A stretch of DNA of 64,000 nucleotides from Chryseobacterium sp. ZHDP1 (GTDB taxonomy: Bacteria; Bacteroidota; Bacteroidia; Flavobacteriales; Weeksellaceae). The notes below the pieces were generated by a model. The model had not been told where the DNA came from, made no database searches, and saw only the letters and a list, made by a program, of their open reading frames with translations. This document shows positions 8,438 to 16,647 of this stretch, one piece after another. The stretch lies in assembly GCF_018603435.1 (NCBI RefSeq), contig NZ_CP075682.1, positions 1,178,001 through 1,242,000 on the forward strand, written 5' to 3'. Made by a program: the position numbers and the translations under genes. Within the stretch, counting starts at the first letter, position 1; each line of letters begins with the position of its first letter.

Positions 8438-9052
8438 TTATAAATATTTTTCTATAATCGGAATGGCAATTTCAGCCATGATTCCATAACCTTTTTCATT
8501 GGGGTGAATGCCGTCTTCTGAAAGCAGGATTTCTTTATCCTGCAGAAAAGCAGAATGAAAATCTATATAATTCAGAGAATTTTCTTTGGCAATTTGTTTT
8601 AGAATCTGATTGTATACCAAAACCTCATCATTTGTTCTTAATTTTCCGGAGGCAGTGATAATTCCGTCTAATTTTTCAGCAATCGGGAGAATGCTTATTA
8701 AGTAAATTGTTTGTGAATATTTTTCTGCTTCCTGAACCGCCTTTAATATATTTTCCCTGAACTTTTCCGGATTTACAAGGTAATTATCTTCTTTTACAGC
8801 CAGATCGTTTGCGCCGTATCCCAGAAAAATAATATTTCCTTCATCTGAATTTCTTGCTGCTATTTCGGAAGAAATTCTTTTTACCAAACCTTCGGTTGTT
8901 TCGCCGCCGATTCCAAGGTTGAAAATAATCAGTTCTTTGCTTCCTTCATTGTATTTTTGCAGAACATATCTTTTTAGAATATCGACCCAGCCGCCAAAAA
9001 CGCCATCGTATTCTCCATAAGTGATGCTGTCGCCAAAAAATAATCCGTACAT
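8438..9052 (-). CDS. SGNH/GDSL-family esterase or lipase
   Basis: This 204-residue hydrolase has all SGNH blocks: GDSITYG with the nucleophile Ser9, GGETTEG (block II glycine), GYGANDLA (block III asparagine) and DGIHPNEKGYG (block V Asp and His). There is no signal peptide, so it should act in the cytoplasm. Members cleave esters of small acyl chains, lysophospholipids or sugars. Its specificity cannot be predicted. The gene ends eight bases from the convergent kinase gene and probably follows the barstar gene in one transcript. Confidence 0.9.
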   Translation of the reverse strand: MYGLFFGDSITYGEYDGVFGGWVDILKRYVLQKYNEGSKELIIFNLGIGGETTEGLVKRISSEIAARNSDEGNIIFLGYGANDLAVKEDNYLVNPEKFRENILKAVQEAEKYSQTIYLISILPIAEKLDGIITASGKLRTNDEVLVYNQILKQIAKENSLNYIDFHSAFLQDKEILLSEDGIHPNEKGYGIMAEIAIPIIEKYL

Positions 9053-9085
9053 AGTTTAGGCAAATGTTAATTGTTCAATTAAAAA

Positions 9086-9442
9086 TCAATCCAAAATTAG
9101 GGTAATATTTTTATGCGATTCTATAATTTCTATTAAAATTTCAAATAGCGTTTGTCCGTTTCCATTAATTAAATCATCCAGTTTTTGCTGAATCAATGTA
9201 ACGTTGAAAGGTCTTCCCTGTCGGATTTTATTTTCGTAAAATTCTTTGGTGAGATCAAAACCTAAATCTTCTTTTGATTTTCGAGAATCTTTCCAAATCA
9301 ATTCACCCTGAAATCCATACAAAATATCATCAAAACCATCTAAAGTTCCGACTTTCCAATTTTCATCTTTCAAAAAAAGTAATGAAGCTTCCTCGTAGAA
9401 CGCTTCCAGATTTGAAAAATGACTGCCATTGATGACAGTCAT
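9086..9442 (-). CDS. barstar-family protein (ribonuclease inhibitor-like), orphan
   Basis: From the ATG at 9442 the product is 118 residues. It starts MTVINGSHFSNLEAFYEEAS, matching the barstar start (VINGxxI/F, then a helix), and contains LDGFDDILYG. It ends TLFEILIEIIESHKNITLILD, like the barstar last helix and strand. Barstars bind and block barnase-type RNases. An upstream ATG at 9478 would overlap the purL end by 23 bases, and a longer open frame reaches 9640. I chose 9442 because it lies just past the purL stop and begins the domain exactly. No RNase gene is nearby. Confidence 0.8.
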   Translation of the reverse strand: MTVINGSHFSNLEAFYEEASLLFLKDENWKVGTLDGFDDILYGFQGELIWKDSRKSKEDLGFDLTKEFYENKIRQGRPFNVTLIQQKLDDLINGNGQTLFEILIEIIESHKNITLILD

Positions 9443-9455
9443 TTTGTTTTTATTG

Positions 9456-12400
9456 TTATTTGAAGTACTCCACTCCATTTTTAAAGATGTTGTGATAATT
9501 TGCGGTTGGAATATTTTTGAATAATCCCTCAGCAAAACGTTCCGGATGTCCCATTCTTCCGAAAATTTTTCCGCAAGGACTGGTGATTCCCTCAATTCCG
9601 AATAATGAATTATTTGGATTGAAAGGCATTCCGTGGGCAATATTTCCGTCTAGATCCAAATATTGCGTGGCAATCTGTCCGTTTTCATATAGCTTCTGAA
9701 TTTCCGCTTCCGAAGCCATGAAACGACCTTCACCGTGAGAAATCGGAATGGTAAATACCTGATCTTTCATTCCTTTTAACCAAGGCGATTCGTCATTTAC
9801 AACTTTTACATTGACCATTTGGGAAATATGTCTTCTTATCGCGTTGTGAGCCAACGTTGGAGAATTTTCATCCAAATCTTTGATTCTTCCGTAAGGCAAT
9901 AATCCGGATTTAACCAACGCCTGAAAACCGTTACAGATCCCGATAATCATTCCGTCTCTGTCGAGCAGTTCGTGAACGGCATTTCTCATCTTCTCATTTT
10001 TCAACACATTGACAATGAATTTTGCAGAACCATCCGGTTCGTCACCCGCTGAGAACCCTCCTGAGAAAGCCAGAATCTGAGAAGTTTTGATTTCTTCAAC
10101 CCAAGCATCAATGCTTTCATCCAACAATTGGTGATTGATGTTGATTAAAGGTAAACTGCTGATTACAGCGCCCTCTTTTGCGAAAGCGTTCAGTGTATCG
10201 TATTCGCAGTTTGTTCCCGGGAAAACAGGCGCAAATACTTTTGGCTGAGCGATTCCGTGTTTCTTAATGATGATATTTCTTGGGTTGACTGAATTTAATT
10301 TTTCATCGATTTCAACCGTTATTTTTTCTTTTTCAACTGTTGGGAAAAGGTTTTCGAAGGTGTTGCTGTTGGAAGCGAGAAGCTGGAGGATGGAAGTTTG
10401 AAGATTGTTGATGGTTAAAACTTCGTCTGCAACAACTTGACCTATCAATTGAAGATTTACAGAACTTAATTCTTCTTTAGATTCTATAATTAAGCTACCA
10501 ATTCGCTTGCTGAGCAATGCCGAAGCATCATCTACTGTAATGTCTGCGCCCAATCTGTTTCCAAAGCTCATTTTTGCCAAAGCAACCGCAACTCCACCTT
10601 CTTTAACTGTTTTTACCGAAACGATTTTTTCTGCTTTGATATTTTCGAATATGAATTCATAAATATCTTTTAAAGCATTGTAATTCGGAAGTCCGTTTTC
10701 CTGAGCGATATGATTGAAGAAATATACTTTATTTCCTTCATTTTTAAATTCAGGTGAAATAATATTTTTCTTTTCTCCGTTTGCACAAGCGAAAGAGATT
10801 AATGTTGGCGGCACATTCAGATCCTGATACGTTCCGCTCATTGAATCTTTCCCTCCGATAGCTGCTAAACCGAAATTGATCTGAGCATCATAAGCTCCCA
10901 ATAAAGAAGCCAATGGTTTTCCCCACTTTTCAGGATTCTGACCTAATTTCTCAAAATATTCCTGAAAACTGAATCTGATATTTTTATAATCGCCACCCAT
11001 TGCAACAATCTTCGCAACACTTTCTACAACAGCGTAAGAAGCTCCTAAAAGTGAGTTTTGCTTTGAAATTTCAGCATCGAATCCCCAACTCGCCAGAGAA
11101 ACTGTTTCAATATCTTTTGCTCCGATGATCGGCAATGTCTGAACACTTCCTTCCATTAAAGTCTGCTGATATTTTCCACCCAAAGGCATCGCAACCGTAG
11201 TCGCGCCAATCGAGGAATCGAACATTTCCAGCAATCCTTTTTGAGAAGCAACATTTTTATCGCTTAAAATCTTCAGGAAATTCTCTTCATTAAATACTGG
11301 AGTTTCTTCTTTCAGTTCATTAAGATGCGTAATTTTAACTTCCTGACTTTTTGAACAGCCGTTTGTATCTAAAAACGCTCTTGAAAGGTCAACAATTTTA
11401 TCGCCTTTCCAGAACATCTGCATTCTTCCTGAATCTGTTACTTTTGCAACCTCAACAGCCACAATGTTTTCAGCCTCACAGAATTTGATGAACTTTTCTT
11501 TATCTTTTGGTTCAACCACAACCGCCATTCTTTCCTGAGATTCAGAGATAGCAAGTTCAGTTCCGTTCAAACCTTCATATTTTAAAGGTAAAACATCCAG
11601 ATTAACCTCCAAAGAATCAGCAATTTCGCCAATTGCCACGGAAACTCCTCCCGCTCCGAAGTCATTTGATTTTTTAATCAGTCTCGTTACTTCAGGATTT
11701 CTGAATAATCTCTGAATTTTGCGCTCTTCAACGGCATTTCCTTTCTGAACTTCAGAACTCATCGTATGGATAGAAGTTTCGTCCTGTTCTTTTGAACTTC
11801 CGCTTGCTCCTCCAACACCGTCACGACCTGTTGATCCTCCTAAAATAATGATAGAATCACCATTTGCCGGTTTTTCACGTCTTACCCAATCCACAGGAAC
11901 GGCTCCCGCAACGAAACCAACTTCCATTCTTTTCGCTTTGTAGCCTTCATCGTAGATTTCAGAAACCATTGTAGTTGCTAAACCGATTTGGTTCCCGTAA
12001 GAGGAATATCCGTTTGCCGCCTGTTTCGTGATTGTTTTTTGAGGCAATTTTCCCGGTAATGTTTTATCAACCGGTTCCAAAACATCTGCAGCACCCGTTA
12101 ATCTCATCGCTTGGAAAACAAAAGAACGCCCAGACAAAGGGTCTCTGATGGCTCCCCCTAAACAAGTTGAAGCACCACCAAAAGGTTCAATTTCTGTCGG
12201 GTGATTGTGGGTTTCGTTCTTGAATAATAAATACCACGGTTCTTTTTTACCATCGTATTCCGCTTCAATCTGGATTGTACAGGCATTGATCTCGTCAGAA
12301 ACCACAAGATTCTCCAAATTGCCTGTTTTATGGAAATATCTTCCGCAAACCGTAGCCAGATCCATCAAGGAGATAGGCTTCAATTCGCGTCCTAAGAATT

Positions 12401-13154
12401 TTCTTTTTTCGATATAATCATTGAAAATGGTTTCCAATGTATGTTTAAACTGTCCTTCAAATTCGATATTGGACAATTCTGTTTCGAACGTTGTGTGACG
12501 ACAGTGGTCGCTCCAATAGGTGTCTAAAACTTTAAGTTCCGTTTCCGTAGGATTTCTCTGTTCCGATTTAAAATATTCCTGAATGAATTTCAAATCATCC
12601 AACCCTAAAGCAAAACCGTGATTATTAAAAAATTCCTCAAGCTGAGCATCATCAAAATTGATAAAATCTTCATGAATAATTACTTTTGAAGGAGCTTCTT
12701 CCGCAGGAATGTTTAAAGTCGATAAATCTTTTTCCTGAGATTCTACTTTATTGATTAGAAGGTCTTTGATTTTTACTAAATCAGATTCGGAAATACCTTC
12801 GAATTCAATGAGTTTGCCGCTTCTTACTTTAGATTTCTCATTTCCCGTTAATAAAGCAATACACTGTTGCGCAGAATCTGCACGCTGATCGTACTGTCCC
12901 GGTAAAAATTCCAATGCGAAATAAATTCCCTGTGCAGGATTTTCTTCGATTAAAATATCAGTAACCGGATCTACGAAAGTGCTGTTGACTACCTTTTCGA
13001 ATTCGCCGTCATTTAATCCGAAAATATCGTACACGTTGTATACTTTTACTTTTTGGATGGACGGAATAACCGCTTTTACTTCATCAAAAATTTTTGGACT
13101 TTCCACATCGAAAATTCCTCTTTTTTCTACGAAAATTCTTTTGTTTTGAGACAT
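9456..13154 (-). CDS. purL: phosphoribosylformylglycinamidine synthase
   Basis: The 1232-residue large-type PurL carries out step four of purine synthesis (FGAR + glutamine + ATP to FGAM). It has a PurS-like N-terminus, two AIRS-type halves (HCRHTTFETEL, FKNETHNHPTEIEPFGGA, GGRDGVGGA-like GSTGRDGVGGASGSS) and a C-terminal class I glutaminase with the nucleophile in MIIGICNGFQALVKSG and an ending HGEGRF ... GRMGHPERF. The length agrees with the fused Gram-negative enzyme. The barstar gene follows 13 bases downstream. purB lies upstream on the same strand but is separated by the RAYT and palindrome arrays. Confidence 0.98.
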   Translation of the reverse strand: MSQNKRIFVEKRGIFDVESPKIFDEVKAVIPSIQKVKVYNVYDIFGLNDGEFEKVVNSTFVDPVTDILIEENPAQGIYFALEFLPGQYDQRADSAQQCIALLTGNEKSKVRSGKLIEFEGISESDLVKIKDLLINKVESQEKDLSTLNIPAEEAPSKVIIHEDFINFDDAQLEEFFNNHGFALGLDDLKFIQEYFKSEQRNPTETELKVLDTYWSDHCRHTTFETELSNIEFEGQFKHTLETIFNDYIEKRKFLGRELKPISLMDLATVCGRYFHKTGNLENLVVSDEINACTIQIEAEYDGKKEPWYLLFKNETHNHPTEIEPFGGASTCLGGAIRDPLSGRSFVFQAMRLTGAADVLEPVDKTLPGKLPQKTITKQAANGYSSYGNQIGLATTMVSEIYDEGYKAKRMEVGFVAGAVPVDWVRREKPANGDSIIILGGSTGRDGVGGASGSSKEQDETSIHTMSSEVQKGNAVEERKIQRLFRNPEVTRLIKKSNDFGAGGVSVAIGEIADSLEVNLDVLPLKYEGLNGTELAISESQERMAVVVEPKDKEKFIKFCEAENIVAVEVAKVTDSGRMQMFWKGDKIVDLSRAFLDTNGCSKSQEVKITHLNELKEETPVFNEENFLKILSDKNVASQKGLLEMFDSSIGATTVAMPLGGKYQQTLMEGSVQTLPIIGAKDIETVSLASWGFDAEISKQNSLLGASYAVVESVAKIVAMGGDYKNIRFSFQEYFEKLGQNPEKWGKPLASLLGAYDAQINFGLAAIGGKDSMSGTYQDLNVPPTLISFACANGEKKNIISPEFKNEGNKVYFFNHIAQENGLPNYNALKDIYEFIFENIKAEKIVSVKTVKEGGVAVALAKMSFGNRLGADITVDDASALLSKRIGSLIIESKEELSSVNLQLIGQVVADEVLTINNLQTSILQLLASNSNTFENLFPTVEKEKITVEIDEKLNSVNPRNIIIKKHGIAQPKVFAPVFPGTNCEYDTLNAFAKEGAVISSLPLININHQLLDESIDAWVEEIKTSQILAFSGGFSAGDEPDGSAKFIVNVLKNEKMRNAVHELLDRDGMIIGICNGFQALVKSGLLPYGRIKDLDENSPTLAHNAIRRHISQMVNVKVVNDESPWLKGMKDQVFTIPISHGEGRFMASEAEIQKLYENGQIATQYLDLDGNIAHGMPFNPNNSLFGIEGITSPCGKIFGRMGHPERFAEGLFKNIPTANYHNIFKNGVEYFK

Positions 13155-13236
13155 TAGATGTCAGATTTTATTTAGATTTATTTATTTTTTTAATAATCAA
13201 TGGGATGATTTTAAATCAGCAATACATTGATCAGAT

Positions 13237-13452
13237 AGCAGTCCTACGGACTGCTGATTTCATATTTATTTGCTTTTTGCTACACAGATAACAGTCATAC
13301 GGACTGCGAGCACATCTTACTCATTTATCTACACGTATAACATTCTTCCGAAATATTTATTAATATTAAAAATTCTTAAAGCTGATTCCGTAGGAATCGT
13401 ATCTGTGTAGAAATTATATTGTCTGAGATAGCGCAGTTCGTAGGACTGCTAT
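13237..13452. repeat. REP-like palindrome array, purL side of the RAYT
   Basis: The array has four units. AGCAGTCC-TAC-GGACTGCT lies at 13237-13255. CTACACAGATA followed by a CAGTC/GGACTG hairpin lies at about 13279-13306. A composite runs from CTACAC (13331) through GATTCC-GTA-GGAATC to ATCTGTGTAG (13410). A last GCAGT/GGACTGC hairpin with TATCT ends near 13452. The last three units recur in the same order and orientation on the other side of the transposase. Confidence 0.85.
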
Positions 13453-13487
13453 CTTTCTTTATTAAAAAATTATTTTACAATAAAAAA

Positions 13488-13961
13488 TTAACCTAGTTCA
13501 TCGTAAAATTCAAATAAATATTCATTCTTAAATTCAATTTCAAATGCGTTCAGCATCTCTATATATTCTTCTCTGAAACTCTTCTTCGCATGATGCTTTT
13601 CCTGATTCAGAATATAATTTACAACTTTATCCTTTTGGCTTTTCGCATAGGAAAATGCACCGTAACCTTCCTGCCAGAAAAACTTTCCTAAACACAATTT
13701 TCTGTCATTAATAAAATTTGAGGATTCAATTTTAACCGTTTTAATCAGTTCCGGAATTGTAACCTGCAAATTCTTATAACTGAAGAAGATATGAATGTGG
13801 TCTTGATTTGCATAAATAGCTAATACTTTTTGATTTTTATTGCTAAATATTCCACAAATATATTTTTCAATTTCTTCTCGTACTTCCGATTTAATTTTAA
13901 TATCACGTCCTTTTGTAGCAAAAACAACCTGAATGTAAATTTGTGTATAGGTGTTGGGCAT
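13488..13961 (-). CDS. REP-associated tyrosine transposase (IS200/Y1 family)
   Basis: The 157-residue protein starts MPNTYTQIYIQVVFATKGRD, the usual start of IS200-like proteins. It carries the HUH metal-binding motif in NQDHIHIFFSYK at about residues 53-64 and a candidate catalytic tyrosine in VVNYILNQEKHH at about residue 115. FFWQEGYGAFSYAKSQ is also typical. Y1 enzymes cut single-stranded DNA at hairpins through a 5' phosphotyrosine. The flanking palindromes, rather than IS ends, point to a domesticated or semi-autonomous RAYT. The frame is intact, so it may still be active. Confidence 0.9.
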   Translation of the reverse strand: MPNTYTQIYIQVVFATKGRDIKIKSEVREEIEKYICGIFSNKNQKVLAIYANQDHIHIFFSYKNLQVTIPELIKTVKIESSNFINDRKLCLGKFFWQEGYGAFSYAKSQKDKVVNYILNQEKHHAKKSFREEYIEMLNAFEIEFKNEYLFEFYDELG

Positions 13962-14056
13962 AAAATTTTATTTTCATCACTTCTTCAAAGGTAAATTATC
14001 TTTGTCAAATTCCCAATGAATACAGATTGAAAACAAATTCATATACCAATCTTTTT

Positions 14057-14232
14057 GCTACACAGATAGCAGTCCTACGGACTGCAAACGCCTCTTTATT
14101 TATTGTCTACACAGATGACATTCCTCTGGAATGTTTATTAATATTAAAATTCTTAAAGTTGATTCCGTTAGGAATCTTATCTGTGTAGAAAATTTATTGT
14201 AATAACGTTGCAGTCCGTAGGACTGCTATCTT
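14057..14232. repeat. REP-like palindrome array, purB side of the RAYT
   Basis: CTACACAGATA leads into GCAGTCC-TAC-GGACTGC (14069-14085). A composite from CTACACAGATG (14107) follows, with hairpins ACATTCC-TCT-GGAATGT (14118-14134) and GATTCC-GTTA-GGAATC (14161-14176), ending at TATCTGTGTAG (14188). The last unit is GCAGTCC-GTA-GGACTGC (14210-14226) followed by TATCT. Order, orientation and spacing match the array on the other side of the transposase. Confidence 0.88.
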
Positions 14233-14242
14233 ATCAAACCAA

Positions 14243-14277
14243 ATCTTAAAAAATATGCAGCCCAAAAGGACTGCATA
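14243..14277 (-). terminator. possible purB terminator built from a REP-like hairpin
   Basis: TATGCAG (14254-14260) and CTGCATA (14271-14277) form a stem with inner CC/GG pairs around AAAA. On the minus strand a run of six T follows. It lies six bases after the purB stop. Confidence 0.6.
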
Positions 14278-14282
14278 CCATA

Positions 14283-15710
14283 TTATACTTTAAGATCAGC
14301 TTCTAACCCAATCAAATCTTTATTTGCATCAATAATCGGCTGAACTTCATTGGCAATGAATTCTTCCGTCTGAATGGGTGCAAAACCGATGAAGTTTTTA
14401 GGATCGAGAACTTCTTTTAATTTTGATTTATCTAATTTTAACGAATCGTCGTTCAGGATTCTTTCGATAAGGTCGTTTTCTTTACCTTCTACTTTTACCT
14501 GCTTGGAAGCTTCCATAGAATGAACTCTGATCACTTCATGGATTTCCTGACGGTCACCACCAGCTTTCACTTCTTCCATGATGATGTATTCTGTCGCCAT
14601 GAAAGGAAGTTCTTCCATAATATGTTTGTTGATTCTGTTCGGATAAACAACAATTCCGTTCATGATGTTGTTCCAGATCAATAAGATTGCATCAACAGCT
14701 AAAAAAGCCTGAGGAATGGTTAATCTCTTATTTGCAGAATCATCTAAAGTTCTTTCAAACCATTGTGTTGAAGCCACCATTGCAGAGCTCGTTGTTAAAG
14801 ACATAACGTATTTTGCCAAAGCTCCGATTCTTTCGCTTCTCATTGGATTACGTTTGTAAGCCATTGCAGATGAACCGATTTGGTTTTTCTCGAATGGTTC
14901 TTCAATTTCTTTAAGATTTTGAAGTAAACGTAAATCGTTGGTGAATTTGTGTGCAGATTGAGCAATATTTCCTAATAAAGCGACTACTTTCGCGTCTATT
15001 TTTCTGTCGTAAGTCTGTCCGGAAACGCCAAAAACTTTCTCAAAACCGAATCTTTTTGACAATTCTTTATCTAAATGCTTCACTTTAGAATAATCTCCGT
15101 TGAAAAGCTCTAAGAAGCTTGCTGCTGTTCCTGTTGTTCCTTTTACTCCTCTGAAACGTAATGTTTCCAAGAAGAAATCAAGTTCTTCAATGTCAAGGAC
15201 TAAACTCTGAAGCCAAAGGGTTGCTCTTTTTCCAACCGTCGTTAACTGAGCCGGTTGGAAATGCGTAAATCCTAAGGTTGGTAAATCTTTATATTGAATT
15301 GCAAAATCCGCTAAGTTTTTAATAACGTTAACCAATTTTTTCTTTAAGATTAAAAGTCCGTCGCGAATCTGGATTAAATCGGTGTTATCTCCTACAAATG
15401 CTGAAGTTGCTCCCAAATGAATTATCCCTTTTGCTGAAGGTGCTACATCACCATATGTATGAACGTGAGCCATTACATCGTGTCTGAACTTTTTCTCGTA
15501 TTCAGCAGCCTTTTCGTAATCGATGTTTTCTGCATTAGCTTTCAATTCGGCGATTTGCTCGTCTGTAATGTCAAGACCAAGATCTTTTTCGATTTCAGCA
15601 AGGGCAATCCAAAGCTTTCTCCAGTTCTGGAATTTATTATTGTGAGAAAAGTTAAATAACATCTCTTCGCTTGAATAGCGTTCTTCCAATGGATTTTTGT
15701 AGGAATTCAT
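14283..15710 (-). CDS. purB: adenylosuccinate lyase
   Basis: The 475-residue cytoplasmic enzyme belongs to the fumarase/aspartase superfamily. It releases fumarate from SAICAR and adenylosuccinate in purine synthesis. Signatures include DVMAHVHTYGDVAPSAKGII with a catalytic histidine, HLGATSAFVGDNTD, TLGFTHFQPAQLTTVGKR, and the mobile-loop signature GSSAMAYKRNPMRSE at about residues 280-295. The length is normal. It shares strand and pathway with purL, about 1.1 kb away, but the RAYT block separates them. It has its own -7 element. Confidence 0.97.
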   Translation of the reverse strand: MNSYKNPLEERYSSEEMLFNFSHNNKFQNWRKLWIALAEIEKDLGLDITDEQIAELKANAENIDYEKAAEYEKKFRHDVMAHVHTYGDVAPSAKGIIHLGATSAFVGDNTDLIQIRDGLLILKKKLVNVIKNLADFAIQYKDLPTLGFTHFQPAQLTTVGKRATLWLQSLVLDIEELDFFLETLRFRGVKGTTGTAASFLELFNGDYSKVKHLDKELSKRFGFEKVFGVSGQTYDRKIDAKVVALLGNIAQSAHKFTNDLRLLQNLKEIEEPFEKNQIGSSAMAYKRNPMRSERIGALAKYVMSLTTSSAMVASTQWFERTLDDSANKRLTIPQAFLAVDAILLIWNNIMNGIVVYPNRINKHIMEELPFMATEYIIMEEVKAGGDRQEIHEVIRVHSMEASKQVKVEGKENDLIERILNDDSLKLDKSKLKEVLDPKNFIGFAPIQTEEFIANEVQPIIDANKDLIGLEADLKV

Positions 15711-15737
15711 TCTTTTCTTTTACTTTTTTTAGATATG

Positions 15738-15745
15738 CAAAAATA
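15738..15745 (-). promoter_or_regulatory. -7 promoter element for purB
   Basis: The minus strand reads TATTTTTG, matching TAnnTTTG, 27 bases before the purB start codon. No -33 TTG is clear. Confidence 0.45.
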
Positions 15746-15939
15746 CGGTTTTTCAGTGAGAGATAAAAATGGTTTTTTCTTAGAAATGCTTATCTGTGTT
15801 TAAATGAAACCAGACAGCAATAATGAAGGAAAACTTTCATAAAAAAGCCGTAGAAAATATTTTTCAACATTAAATGAATTATTATCAGATTTATTTTTTA
15901 TTTTAGCTTCTACAAAAGAAATATTAAATCAAATTAATT

Positions 15940-16089
15940 ATGAAAAATTTAAAAAAATTATCAAAGTCAGCCTTAAAAAACATTGCAGGAGGATGGGTAC
16001 CTCCTCCAGGAGAAAGTTGTCCTGCAGGTAGTTGCCAATATAAAGAGAACGGACCTTGCAGACCATATAATGCTAGTCTTTGTATCTAA
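15940..16089 (+). CDS. double-glycine-leader small peptide (bacteriocin-like)
   Basis: The ATG at 15940 opens a 49-residue peptide. Its leader MKNLKKLSKSALKNIAGG is a classic double-glycine leader: a basic start, hydrophobic leucines at the -4/-7/-12 type positions, and GG. Cleavage after GG gives a 31-residue product starting WVPPPGESC with four cysteines (CPAGSC, NGPC, SLC), which could form two disulfides. A strong terminator follows directly. Short GG-leader peptides of this type are frequent in Chryseobacterium and are called bacteriocin-like. The peptidase-containing ABC exporter is not in the window. The function of the mature peptide is unknown. Confidence 0.8.
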   Translation: MKNLKKLSKSALKNIAGGWVPPPGESCPAGSCQYKENGPCRPYNASLCI

Positions 16090-16095
16090 ACTAAT

Positions 16096-16127
16096 AAAAA
16101 AACAGGAGAATAGTTCTCCTGTTTTTT
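16096..16127. terminator. intrinsic terminator after the GG-leader peptide
   Basis: ACAGGAGAA and TTCTCCTGT form the stem around TAG, with long A and T tracts on either side. It serves the peptide on plus and overlaps the end of the convergent secreted-protein gene. Confidence 0.88.
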
Positions 16128-16536
16128 ATTGATAAATGACAACATCATTTTTCTTAATCTGATAGCCTGTCTTCTTATAAGCTATCAAAACATAGCTGTC
16201 TTTGATGTGCTTTCCGCTTTTCCAGACCTTGCTTTTTCCCTGTCTGTCGAGAATAATGCTGTTCGCGCTTCCGTCGGGAATAAAAATTTCGGCTTTTTTC
16301 ATGTTTTTACTGAAAATAACTGCCGTTGATGTGCTGTAACTTTTGTCTGAGTTTACCTCGTTCAATTTAATTTTCTGCTCGAAAACTCTTACGCAATCGT
16401 TTCTCAGCTGAGAATAGGTATATCCTGCGGAAGCTTTACAGCCATGAACATCTTTGTCTCCGCCCACTAAATGCGTTTGCTGTGAAAAGACTAATGAACC
16501 AAGGAACATCATACCAAATAAAATTGTTTTTTTCAT
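16126..16536 (-). CDS. small secreted protein, unknown function
   Basis: I chose the ATG at 16536 because it opens a clear signal peptide (MKKTILFGMMFLGSLVFS, then QQ); an in-frame ATG at 16629 would put 31 non-signal-like residues in front. The product is 136 residues. The mature part has a Cys pair in HGCKASAGYTYS and NDCVRVFEQ, a short motif seen in other small exported proteins, then a beta-rich region. It should lie in the periplasm or outside. It is separate from the PUL, because a terminator lies between it and the GH3 gene. Confidence 0.75.
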   Translation of the reverse strand: MKKTILFGMMFLGSLVFSQQTHLVGGDKDVHGCKASAGYTYSQLRNDCVRVFEQKIKLNEVNSDKSYSTSTAVIFSKNMKKAEIFIPDGSANSIILDRQGKSKVWKSGKHIKDSYVLIAYKKTGYQIKKNDVVIYQ

Positions 16537-16612
16537 GTTTTTAAATTTTAAGTTTTCAATCTGTTCAAAATTATGCCAAAGAACCTTATGAGTTGCTATG
16601 TATTCAAAAATA

Positions 16613-16642
16613 CAAAAAAAGCCACTCATTGTGAGCGGCTTA
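16613..16642 (-). terminator. intrinsic terminator of the beta-glucosidase gene
   Basis: On minus, AAGCCGCTCA pairs with TGAGTGGCTT (one mismatch) and is followed by seven T. It lies just after the GH3 stop and probably ends the PUL transcript. Confidence 0.82.
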
Positions 16643-16647
16643 TAAAA

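Noticed and set aside
9443..9640. Longer start of the barstar frame
   Set aside because: The extension overlaps the purL end by up to 185 bases in another frame and precedes the barstar fold start; the ATG at 9442 is at the domain edge.
13237..14277. Palindrome arrays considered as CRISPR
   Set aside because: Units are inverted and irregularly spaced, with no unique spacers of constant length and no cas genes.
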